DNA of 64,000 nt from an uncultured Bacteroidota bacterium (GTDB lineage Bacteria > Bacteroidota > Bacteroidia > Chitinophagales > Chitinophagaceae), in assembly GCA_903854725.1 (NCBI GenBank), contig CAINWZ010000094.1, positions 21,525 through 85,524 of the forward strand. Reading direction: 5' to 3'. The notes below the pieces were generated by a model. That model did not search any database and was not told the origin of the DNA. It saw only the letters and a list, made by a program, of their open reading frames with translations. Of the stretch, positions 20,982 through 29,803 are shown piece by piece (the stretch's first letter is position 1; the number at the start of each line of letters is the position of its first letter). The position numbers were made by a program, and so were the translations under genes.

Positions 20982-22298
20982 ATGAATACAGCTTATACAG
21001 GTACTAAAGTCAAACTAAGTTTTTGGCAAATTTGGAATATGTGTTTTGGTTTTTTTGGCATTCAATTTGGATGGAGTTTGCAAATGGGCAATATGAGTGC
21101 TATTTATGAATTTTTAGGAGCAACGCCAGAACAAATTCCCGGCCTTTGGTTGGCAGCGCCTATGACTGGTTTATTGGTACAGCCTATTGTAGGCTATTTA
21201 AGTGATCGAACTTGGCATCCAAAATTAGGAAGAAGAAGACCTTTCTTTTTAATTGGAGCCATACTTAGTTCGGCTTTATTATTTGTTATGCCTAACGCTA
21301 GTTCCATCTGGATGGCCGCCGGTGTATTGTGGATTTTAGATTCTAGTATTAATGTAACCATGGAACCATTTAGGGCCTTTGTTGCAGATAATTTAGAGGA
21401 GGATCAACGTTCGTATGGATTTGCGATGCAAAGTATGTTCATTGGATTAGCTTCTTTTATTGCGGGATACTTACCACAGATTTTGGTAAACTGGTTTCAA
21501 GTATCAAGAGAAAAAACAAATGGATCTATTCCTCAAAATATTTTAATGTCATTTTATATTGGGGGTGCCGTTTTTTTAGTGTCGGTTTTATATACTGTTT
21601 TTAGAAGTAAAGAATATCCGCCTTCTGCAACCATTTCCAATGATTCTGAAGAAAATAAAACAAGCATCGTAAATGAAATTTACCAATCATTGGTGAGTAT
21701 GCCTATACAAATGAAAAGATTAGCACTTGTTAATTTTTTAACTTGGCCTGGTTTGTTCTTAATGTGGTTTTATTATAGTACTGGGGTGGCGAGTCAATTA
21801 TTTCATGGAGACCCCATTACGAATAGTAATTTGTATACAATGGGTTTAGAGCACGCCAATACCACTTCTGCAATTTTGAATTTAGTCACATTTGGTTTTT
21901 CTTTTACCCTCCCTTTTTTAGTGGGAAAACTGGGAAAGAAAATGACCCATACAGCATGCTTACTTATTGGAGGTCTAGGATTAATTTCTGTTTATTATGT
22001 GCAACAACCTAATTTATTATATATCAGTATGGGATTAGTGGGTATTGCATGGGCTTCTATTTTATCAATGCCTTATTCCATGTTGTCTGGTTTCATCCCT
22101 GCACAGAAAATGGGTATTTATATGGGAATATTCAACTTCTTCATTGTCCTTCCAGAAATTATTGCTTCTATATTTTTTGGCAAGATTATGTCCACCTTTT
22201 TACATAATGATAGATTAATGGCTGTTCAAATAGGAGGATTTTTATTGATTTTGGCTGGAGTAGTTTGTGCCATTATTATAAAAGAAGATAAAAAATAA
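20982..22298 (+). CDS. MFS transporter, SLC45/GPH-like (maltose/sucrose-type)
   Basis: GFFGIQFGWSLQMGNMSAIYEFLGA...GYLSDRTWHPKLGRRRPFFL. Confidence 0.82.
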   Translation: MNTAYTGTKVKLSFWQIWNMCFGFFGIQFGWSLQMGNMSAIYEFLGATPEQIPGLWLAAPMTGLLVQPIVGYLSDRTWHPKLGRRRPFFLIGAILSSALLFVMPNASSIWMAAGVLWILDSSINVTMEPFRAFVADNLEEDQRSYGFAMQSMFIGLASFIAGYLPQILVNWFQVSREKTNGSIPQNILMSFYIGGAVFLVSVLYTVFRSKEYPPSATISNDSEENKTSIVNEIYQSLVSMPIQMKRLALVNFLTWPGLFLMWFYYSTGVASQLFHGDPITNSNLYTMGLEHANTTSAILNLVTFGFSFTLPFLVGKLGKKMTHTACLLIGGLGLISVYYVQQPNLLYISMGLVGIAWASILSMPYSMLSGFIPAQKMGIYMGIFNFFIVLPEIIASIFFGKIMSTFLHNDRLMAVQIGGFLLILAGVVCAIIIKEDKK

Positions 22299-22302
22299 AA
22301 TT

Positions 22303-24171
22303 ATGAATCGTATTCGTTTTTATAACAAAAGTGTATGGATTGGATTAGTGCTAAATATATTTTTTGCTTCTATGGTTTATGGGCAAACTATTGAAACCTA
22401 TCCATCGAATTGGTTTACGCAAATGAAATTAAATAAAGTGCAAATTTTATTTAGAAGTACCGGTCTTGATTTTTCTAGATCAACTGTTCAAACAAATTAT
22501 CCTGGTGTAACCATTGTGGGAGTGCATCATTTTGACAATGGTCATTATATCGCGGTAGATGTGGCTATTGCCCCAGCAGCTAAAGTGGGCAATGTTCATT
22601 TTGTCATTACCACCAAAGGGCAACAATATCAACAAGCATGGGCATTATTGCCAAGAAGGGCAGGGAGAGGGTCAAGCTTTGCACAAGGCCTTAATCCATC
22701 CGATCTTATTTACTTTTTAATGCCGGATCGATTTAGCAATGGAGACCCTTCCAATGATCGTATAGCTCATCTAAAGGATCAAACATTAAATAGAGATTCT
22801 ATTTTTTTAAGACATGGGGGAGACTTGAAAGGGGTAACCAATCATTTGGACTACTTTCAAAAATTAGGAGTCTCTACTTTATGGATGACACCTGTTATTG
22901 AAAATGATATGCCAGATAGAACAGAGCATGGCTATGCAGCTACCAATAATTATGCAATTGAAAAGCGTTTAGGAGGCGATAAGGCTTATTTAACTTTAAG
23001 CGATAGTTTACATAAAAGGGGGATGAAATTAATTCAAGACATTGTTTACAATCATTTTGGTCGTTTTCATTTTTTAGTGCAAGACGCACCTACAAAAGAT
23101 TGGCTACATCAATGGCCTGCTTATACACAAACTCATTACAGAGAGCAAGCTATATTTGATCCGCATCATGCGTCAGTTGACGTGGAGAAGATGATCAATG
23201 GTTGGTTTACAACGGAGATGCCAGATGTGAATCATGAAAATAGTTATGTTGAAAAATATTTGACACAAAATGCAATATGGTCGGTAGAAACTTATGGTAT
23301 CGATGCTTTTAGAATTGATACTTATAAATATTGCAATGTTGAAGTCATGAATCGTTTAAACCAAGCATTAATTAATGAATACCCAAAAATATTCAACTTT
23401 GGCGAGTGTTGGGTAGAAGGAGTGGCTTCTCAGGCTTATTTTGTGCGCAATAATTTAGACATTCCATTTAAAAGTAATTTACATGCGACTTCCGATTTTA
23501 ATTTATTATTTTCTGGCATTTTACCCGCTTTAAATGAAAAAAATAGTTGGAGCGATGGGGTTATAAAATTGTATACTACTTTGAGTAATGACTATTTGTA
23601 TAAAGTGCCAAGTAATAATGTCACTTTTTTAGACAATCATGATATGACCCGCATACATTCTGCTTTAGGAGAAAGTATTCCCAAAACAAAAATGGCCTAT
23701 GCGTGGTTAATGACTTGTAGAGGCATACCTCAAATGTATTATGGCTCAGAGGTATTAATGAAAGGTATCTCCAATCCGGATGGTTGGGTGCGACTTGATT
23801 TTCCAGGAGGCTGGGAGGGGGATCAGAAAAATGCTTTTACAGAAGTGGGATTAACAGATCAAGAAAAAGATTTCTTGCATTATACACAGCTATTAGGAAC
23901 CTACCGAAAAGGATCAGCAGCATTACAAACAGGCGACTTAATGCAATATGTGCCAGAAGATGGTTTGTATGTTTACTTTAGATACAATAAAGGACAAACT
24001 ATTATGTGTGTTATGAATACCGATAACAAAGAAAGAAAAGTTAATTTTGACAAATACCTAGAAAGAACTAAAGGGTTTACAGGTGGAAAAGATATTGTAT
24101 CAAGTGCTACAATAAGTACTCAATTTTCAATTCCTTCTATGATGATGCAAGTGATTGAATTAACGAAATAA
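22303..24171 (+). CDS. Secreted alpha-amylase family (GH13) enzyme, cyclomaltodextrinase/neopullulanase-like
   Basis: N-terminal signal peptide ending MVYGQ; DIVYNHFG, GIDAFRIDTYKY, FLDNHD motifs. Confidence 0.88.
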   Translation: MNRIRFYNKSVWIGLVLNIFFASMVYGQTIETYPSNWFTQMKLNKVQILFRSTGLDFSRSTVQTNYPGVTIVGVHHFDNGHYIAVDVAIAPAAKVGNVHFVITTKGQQYQQAWALLPRRAGRGSSFAQGLNPSDLIYFLMPDRFSNGDPSNDRIAHLKDQTLNRDSIFLRHGGDLKGVTNHLDYFQKLGVSTLWMTPVIENDMPDRTEHGYAATNNYAIEKRLGGDKAYLTLSDSLHKRGMKLIQDIVYNHFGRFHFLVQDAPTKDWLHQWPAYTQTHYREQAIFDPHHASVDVEKMINGWFTTEMPDVNHENSYVEKYLTQNAIWSVETYGIDAFRIDTYKYCNVEVMNRLNQALINEYPKIFNFGECWVEGVASQAYFVRNNLDIPFKSNLHATSDFNLLFSGILPALNEKNSWSDGVIKLYTTLSNDYLYKVPSNNVTFLDNHDMTRIHSALGESIPKTKMAYAWLMTCRGIPQMYYGSEVLMKGISNPDGWVRLDFPGGWEGDQKNAFTEVGLTDQEKDFLHYTQLLGTYRKGSAALQTGDLMQYVPEDGLYVYFRYNKGQTIMCVMNTDNKERKVNFDKYLERTKGFTGGKDIVSSATISTQFSIPSMMMQVIELTK

Positions 24172-24173
24172 TT

Positions 24174-26114
24174 ATGCCAAAATACGAGGAAGTACATTTT
24201 GTTGACACGAATCAAAAAGTTTGGAATTATTCTTTATTTACAGATGAGGATGTACAAAATTTTCAAAATGGAACTCATTATTCCTTATATGAATTATTTG
24301 GCAACAAACAATTAGAAGTGTCTGGTAGCAAGGGTACTTATTTTGCAGTTTGGGCACCCAATGCAACAGCCGTTTTTGTAAAAGGCAATTTTAATGATTG
24401 GAATAATGAAACCCATGCTTTAAAGGTTAGAAAAGATAGTTCGGGTATTTGGGAAGGCTTTGTACCTAACCTACTACAAGGTGAAGTATATAAATACCAT
24501 ATTCATGGATATAAAGGGGTCAAATTAGACAAAGGAGATCCATTCGCACATTATTGGGAATTAAGACCATTAACAGCTTCTATCACCTGGCAAACAAATT
24601 TTACATGGAAGGATACAAAATGGATTGAGCAAAGAAAAATTAAAAATAGAACCGATCAGCCTTATTCGGTTTATGAAGTGCATTTAGCAAGTTGGATGCG
24701 CCCAGATAAAAACAATGAAAATTCTTATAACTCCTATACCCAATTAATTACTTTATTAGTACCCTATGTGAAAGAAATGGGATTCACACATGTAGAATTC
24801 ATGCCCATTATGGAGCATCCCTTTGATGGAAGCTGGGGCTATCAAGGTGTAGGATTTTTTGCACCTACTTCTCGTTTTGGTAATCCTCAAGAATTTGCCG
24901 CTTTAGTGGAAGCATTTCATGCAGCAGAAATTGGCGTGATTGTAGATTGGGTGCCTTCTCATTTTCCTTACGATGCACATGGTTTATTTATGTTTGATGG
25001 GGCGAATACCTATGAGTATGCAGATATGCGTAAAGGGTATCACCCCGATTGGAATTCTTATATATTTAATTATAAAAGAGGGGAAGTGAAATCTTTTTTA
25101 ATTAGCAGTGCTCGTTTTTGGTGTGATCAATTTCATATTGATGGGTTAAGAGTAGATGCGGTAAGCTCCATGTTAAGACTAGATTATAGTAGGGAAGCTG
25201 GCCAATGGGAGCCTAATGAATTTGGGGGCAATGGAAATATAGAAGCAATGGCTTTTATAAAAGATTTAAATGAAACTTTATACAGAGACTTCCCTTATAT
25301 ACAAACCATTGCAGAAGAAGCTTCTGATTGGCCAGGCATAAGCAAACCTACTTTTATGGATGGTCTTGGATTTGGGATGAAGTGGATGATGGGATGGATG
25401 CATGATACTTTAGATTATTTTAAATTAGATCCTTTATTTAGGCCCTTTCATCAGGACAAGTTTTCTTTTTCTATGATGTACTTTTATGATGAAAGTTTTA
25501 TGTTGCCATTGAGTCATGATGAAGTAGTACATGGCAAAAGTCCGTTAATCTATAAAATGCCAGGTGATGATTGGCAGAAATTTGCCAATTTAAGATTGCT
25601 ATTTACTTATATGTTTATGCATCCTGGTGCGAAATTATTGTTTATGGGCAATGAGTTTGCAGCAACCAAGGAATGGAATTATACAACAGAACTACAATGG
25701 GATTTATTAACTATAGCAAGTCATGCAGGCATGCGCAAATGTGTACAATCTTTAAATGAAGTTTATAAAAACAATCCTGCATTATTTGAATTGCAATTTG
25801 ATCCAACAGGGTTTGAATGGGTTGAAATAAATAAAAGAAGCGAAGCGGTGATCGCCTTTAAAAGAAAAGGTAAAAATTCACAAAAAGATATCTTAGTGGT
25901 AATGAATATGACGCCTGTTCCAAGGCATTATTTTCCAATTCATGTTCAAGGAAAAAAAGAGTGGAAAGAAATTTTCAATAGTGATGCTACAATATTCTGG
26001 GGGGCGGGTGATTTAAGTAATCCTGCAATTGTTTCGCTTCCACAAGATGAAAAAGGGGAATGGCATCAGCTTTTAGTAAACCTACCTGCCTTATCTGCTA
26101 TTGTGTTGGGTTAA
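24174..26114 (+). CDS. glgB: 1,4-alpha-glucan branching enzyme
   Basis: CBM48 NAT(A)VFVKGNFNDWN; GVIVDWVPSHFP; DGLRVDAVSSML; LPLSHDEVVHGK. Confidence 0.92.
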   Translation: MPKYEEVHFVDTNQKVWNYSLFTDEDVQNFQNGTHYSLYELFGNKQLEVSGSKGTYFAVWAPNATAVFVKGNFNDWNNETHALKVRKDSSGIWEGFVPNLLQGEVYKYHIHGYKGVKLDKGDPFAHYWELRPLTASITWQTNFTWKDTKWIEQRKIKNRTDQPYSVYEVHLASWMRPDKNNENSYNSYTQLITLLVPYVKEMGFTHVEFMPIMEHPFDGSWGYQGVGFFAPTSRFGNPQEFAALVEAFHAAEIGVIVDWVPSHFPYDAHGLFMFDGANTYEYADMRKGYHPDWNSYIFNYKRGEVKSFLISSARFWCDQFHIDGLRVDAVSSMLRLDYSREAGQWEPNEFGGNGNIEAMAFIKDLNETLYRDFPYIQTIAEEASDWPGISKPTFMDGLGFGMKWMMGWMHDTLDYFKLDPLFRPFHQDKFSFSMMYFYDESFMLPLSHDEVVHGKSPLIYKMPGDDWQKFANLRLLFTYMFMHPGAKLLFMGNEFAATKEWNYTTELQWDLLTIASHAGMRKCVQSLNEVYKNNPALFELQFDPTGFEWVEINKRSEAVIAFKRKGKNSQKDILVVMNMTPVPRHYFPIHVQGKKEWKEIFNSDATIFWGAGDLSNPAIVSLPQDEKGEWHQLLVNLPALSAIVLG

Positions 26115-26278
26115 TTAACTAACTCATTTACAATTCCTTATTGTCAATTTGATGAATCTTAATTGTCATGTGAACATTTTTTGTCAAGTTTTCCACATTT
26201 AGTAGAAGATGACTATTGTTAACAATTAGGAAACAATTAGTTATGAACTTCGTTTTTGTAATCCAACTAATAAAAAAC

Positions 26279-26593
26279 ATGAAAGCAACTAACAAAGCAA
26301 TGTTGTATGAAGCCGTTTCGGAATTTATACAATTGCACGCCTTCGATCATTTATTGGACAACGAATTAGCACAGTTGAAAAGCTTATTAAATGCATGGAC
26401 ATTATCTGAAGAGGGTAGTGAAATGCAAGAGCTCACTGGCAAATTAATTCCTTTGTTAAGCAAGGTTAATTTTTTTGTAGAGTCAATTTCTCCTGCCGCT
26501 ATTCAATTATGGTTTTTTGCTTTATCCTACAATGAAATACCTATTGGAGGTATGATGCAGGATTTAAGTAGTACCAATGAATTAGTGAATTAA
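26279..26593 (+). CDS. Hypothetical protein (about 104 aa)
   Basis: ORF 26216..26593; ATG 26279 (MKATNKAMLYEAVSEF) looks the better start; no recognised family. Confidence 0.5.
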   Translation: MKATNKAMLYEAVSEFIQLHAFDHLLDNELAQLKSLLNAWTLSEEGSEMQELTGKLIPLLSKVNFFVESISPAAIQLWFFALSYNEIPIGGMMQDLSSTNELVN

Positions 26594-26630
26594 TTTTCGA
26601 TATTGTCTCTCAATATTGAAATGGTATAAA

Positions 26631-26667
26631 AAAGAAAGGCCCTCCGTTTATCGGAGGGCCTTTCTTT
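26631..26667. terminator. Bidirectional intrinsic terminator
   Basis: AAAGAAAGGCCCTCCG-TTTA-TCGGAGGGCCTTTCTTT between convergent genes. Confidence 0.9.
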
Positions 26668-26698
26668 TGGGTTGAATCTATTTAAAACTACTTATTGA

Positions 26699-27604
26699 TT
26701 AGAATAAGCCTTTCTTTAAAGTTGTTTTTCCTTCTCCAATTTTGAATCCGTTATGATAAATTTCTACTAAATACTCACCTTCGGTGAATTTAGCATTTTT
26801 GATATCATAGCTTACAGGTAATTCTTTGTTTTGTTCGTATTGAACAGCTAATTTATTAGCATAAGCTTTAGATCCATCTTCTCTAGTATTGATTTTGCCA
26901 TTTTCGTTGAAAGCTTTACCGTCTGGACCAGTAATACATACAAATAGTTCTTGTGCACCAGTTGGGGTGATTTTATTCTTGTCAATTTGGAAAGACAAAC
27001 GAATCGTATTAGCTCTTTTAGTATTGTTTGTCATTTTCTCAGTACCATCTTCTTTAATCAATAAAGATTGAATACTAAAGGTAGAAGCGTGCAAGGTAGA
27101 ACCGATATCTTGTAATCTTTCTTTCTCTTTCTGAGTAGCTGTTAAATTAGTATTTAAGGTAGTATTAGTAGTAGTTAAAACTTCATTTTTCGCAGTTAAG
27201 TCTTTATTTTCTGCTTGTGCTTTACTAAGGTCTGCAAAAAGTCCAGATACTTTACCATTTAAATCAGTAATCAAAGATTTCGCTTCTGCTAATTCTTTGT
27301 CAGTAGCATCCTGCTTGCGTAAGATATTGCTGATATTAGATTTTAATTTTTGAATTTGTGTTGACTTCTCTAACAAATCACCTTGTAAGGTGGTATTTTG
27401 TTGCGTTAAAGAATCTGCTTTAGCGGAAACTTCAATAAAAGAAGCTTGAATTTGAGCTTTAGCACTATCAATTACGGCTACTTTATTATCGTAAGTAGTG
27501 ATAATTTCTGTTTTTGAACTATTGAAATAAATCCAAGAACCGATTAGGGCAACCACTAAAATCCCAATGATTATTTTACTGCTATTGCCAGATGATTCAT
27601 TACT
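26699..27604 (-). CDS. Membrane-anchored coiled-coil protein with C-terminal globular domain, function unknown
   Basis: SSKIIIGILVVALIGSWIYF TM then long heptad-rich region; ORF track start 27658, MSNESSG at 27604 preferred. Confidence 0.6.
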   Translation of the reverse strand, partial: SNESSGNSSKIIIGILVVALIGSWIYFNSSKTEIITTYDNKVAVIDSAKAQIQASFIEVSAKADSLTQQNTTLQGDLLEKSTQIQKLKSNISNILRKQDATDKELAEAKSLITDLNGKVSGLFADLSKAQAENKDLTAKNEVLTTTNTTLNTNLTATQKEKERLQDIGSTLHASTFSIQSLLIKEDGTEKMTNNTKRANTIRLSFQIDKNKITPTGAQELFVCITGPDGKAFNENGKINTREDGSKAYANKLAVQYEQNKELPVSYDIKNAKFTEGEYLVEIYHNGFKIGEGKTTLKKGLF

Positions 27605-27745
27605 CATAAAAAAATATTTTTTGTTAATTTTGGTAAAGATACAAAAAAAGGTACACATTCCTATTTTTACTAATTTATGTTACTATACAATTGATTTTTA
27701 ATCAATTATTTAGAACTTTATTATCTTTAAAGTGCTGTTAATCTT

Positions 27746-27753
27746 TATATTTG
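27746..27753 (+). promoter_or_regulatory. Bacteroidota -7 element (TATATTTG) abutting holA
   Basis: TAnnTTTG match 3 nt before ATG 27757. Confidence 0.5.
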
Positions 27754-27756
27754 AAT

Positions 27757-28767
27757 ATGCCTACTTCTAAAATAATTGCGAACTGGAAAAAGAATGTTTT
27801 CGATGCCATTTATTGGCTAGAAGGAGAGGAGGCTTATTATATAGATCAAGTGGTAGAATATGCAGAAAAACAGCTTTTGCCTGAAGCAGAGCAAGCTTTT
27901 AATCTTACTATTTTTTATGGGAAAGACGCAGAATGGACGGATATTATGAACGCTTGTAAACGTTATCCGGTTTTTGCGGAGCGTCAAGTAGTCATTATCA
28001 AAGAAGCGCAACACATGGGTCAAATAGAGAAGCTAGAGGCGTATGTAGAAAAACCTTTATCCTCTACTATTTTAATTGTGGCGTATAAAGATAAAAATGT
28101 TGATGGGCGAAAAACTTTTGGTAAACTATTAAAGGCAAAAACCACTTTCATTGCTACCAAAAAAATGTATGATAGTAAATTGCCAGAATGGGTGAACGAG
28201 TGGGTGGCTGATAGAGGGTATCAAATTGCGCCCAAGGCAGTGCAGATTATCGTAGATCATATTGGAAATGATTTGAGCAGAATTCAAAATGAGTTAGAAA
28301 AATTAATTGTCAATTTAGGGGATAGAAAAAAGATGACGGAGGATGATATTGAAAAGTACATTGGAATTAGTAAAGAATACAATGCTTTTGAATTTCAAGA
28401 AGCTGTTGCGCAGAAAAATTTTGCAAAAGCGATTAGAATGATTCAATTTTTTGAGTCCAATAATAAAGCGGCACCGATACAATTAATATTACCCACTTTG
28501 TATGCCTTCTTTAGTAAATTGTATGCGATTTATGGATTAAATAGTAGTGATGAAAAAAGAATTATGAGTGAAGTGGGGGTTTCTTTTTTTGCAGTAAAAA
28601 TATACTTAGCCGCTTTAAGACAATATTCCTATTCTAAAGTAGAGCATATTTTAATGCTAATACACGAATACAATTTGAGAGTGGTTGGCATTCATGATGC
28701 AGACAATACAGATGCTGATTTGTTAAAAGAGTTAGTTATTAAAATAATGGACCCCTCTGTGAAGTAA
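27757..28767 (+). CDS. holA: DNA polymerase III subunit delta
   Basis: YYIDQVVEYAEKQLLPEAEQAFNLTIFYGKD...GNDLSRIQNELEKL; MPTSKI start. Confidence 0.88.
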   Translation: MPTSKIIANWKKNVFDAIYWLEGEEAYYIDQVVEYAEKQLLPEAEQAFNLTIFYGKDAEWTDIMNACKRYPVFAERQVVIIKEAQHMGQIEKLEAYVEKPLSSTILIVAYKDKNVDGRKTFGKLLKAKTTFIATKKMYDSKLPEWVNEWVADRGYQIAPKAVQIIVDHIGNDLSRIQNELEKLIVNLGDRKKMTEDDIEKYIGISKEYNAFEFQEAVAQKNFAKAIRMIQFFESNNKAAPIQLILPTLYAFFSKLYAIYGLNSSDEKRIMSEVGVSFFAVKIYLAALRQYSYSKVEHILMLIHEYNLRVVGIHDADNTDADLLKELVIKIMDPSVK

Positions 28768-28790
28768 GGATTTGCTATAACAAGAGCAAT

Positions 28791-29735
28791 CTATTTGTAT
28801 TTATTCAAAATAGTCGCTGCGGTAATTTTATCTTTCGCTAACTGTGATTTCAAGGCGTCTAATCCATCAAACTTCACTTCACCTCTAATATATTCATATA
28901 CTAATACAGTTAAATTTTGTTCATAGATGTCTTCATCAAAATTTAAAATATGCACTTCAATTACTTTTTTCTGCCCATCCACAGTAGGCCTAATGCCAAT
29001 ATTCATCATTCCATCCAATACATCATTGCCTAGGCAACTACCTTTTACTTTAACTGCATATACTCCATTGGAGGGGATAATTTTTTCTTCGTTATTAATA
29101 TGCAAGTTAGCCGTTGGAAAGCCTATGGTACGTCCAATCTGATTGCCTCTAACCACAAATCCATCAAAATGATAAGCATAACCTAAGAGGGCATTTGCTT
29201 TTTCAATGTTATTTTCAGATAAATAGTTTCTAATATGTGTTGAGCTTACAATTTCTCCGGCAACTATTTTTTCATTTATTTCCTCTACTTTAAATTGGAG
29301 TTCTTCTCCAAATTTCTTTAAAAGTTCAAAATTGCCATTTCTGCCATTCCCAAAACGATGATCGTATCCAACAATAATTGTGTGAGGGTGAAAATGATCA
29401 AATAGGAAGTCTTTTACGTATTGATTGGCAGATAAATTAGAAAAGGCGTAATCGAAATTTACCACCACTAGATGATCCACCTCGTTTTTTTCTAATAATT
29501 CAATTCGCTCCTCAAGGCTTGTTAATTGTTTAATTTCACCTGGAATAGAGGATATTATTTTTCTAGGATGTGGATGAAAGGTGATTATAACAGTTTCCCC
29601 GCCTACTTCAAGGGCAATCTGCTTCATTCTGCTTATGATTTGCTGATGTCCAATATGAACACCGTCAAAGGCTCCAGTGGTAATTACGGCATGTTTAAAT
29701 GCAGGTAATTGATTTAAATCGTAGTGAACAGTCAT
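28791..29735 (-). CDS. ribF: Bifunctional riboflavin kinase/FAD synthetase
   Basis: GAFDGVHIGHQQII; VGYDHRFGNGRNG; IGFPTANLHI. Confidence 0.95.
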   Translation of the reverse strand: MTVHYDLNQLPAFKHAVITTGAFDGVHIGHQQIISRMKQIALEVGGETVIITFHPHPRKIISSIPGEIKQLTSLEERIELLEKNEVDHLVVVNFDYAFSNLSANQYVKDFLFDHFHPHTIIVGYDHRFGNGRNGNFELLKKFGEELQFKVEEINEKIVAGEIVSSTHIRNYLSENNIEKANALLGYAYHFDGFVVRGNQIGRTIGFPTANLHINNEEKIIPSNGVYAVKVKGSCLGNDVLDGMMNIGIRPTVDGQKKVIEVHILNFDEDIYEQNLTVLVYEYIRGEVKFDGLDALKSQLAKDKITAATILNKYK

Positions 29736-29756
29736 CTTCGTTTGCTAAATATGGCA

Positions 29757-29764
29757 CAAATGTA
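29757..29764 (-). promoter_or_regulatory. Bacteroidota -7 element (TACATTTG) for ribF
   Basis: TAnnTTTG match on minus strand upstream of ribF ATG 29735. Confidence 0.55.
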
Positions 29765-29773
29765 AAACAATTG

Positions 29774-29781
29774 TACCTTTG
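29774..29781 (+). promoter_or_regulatory. Bacteroidota -7 element (TACCTTTG) for purM
   Basis: TAnnTTTG match upstream of purM ATG 29804. Confidence 0.55.
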
Positions 29782-29803
29782 TGCCACAAACCAATTTTGA
29801 TTC

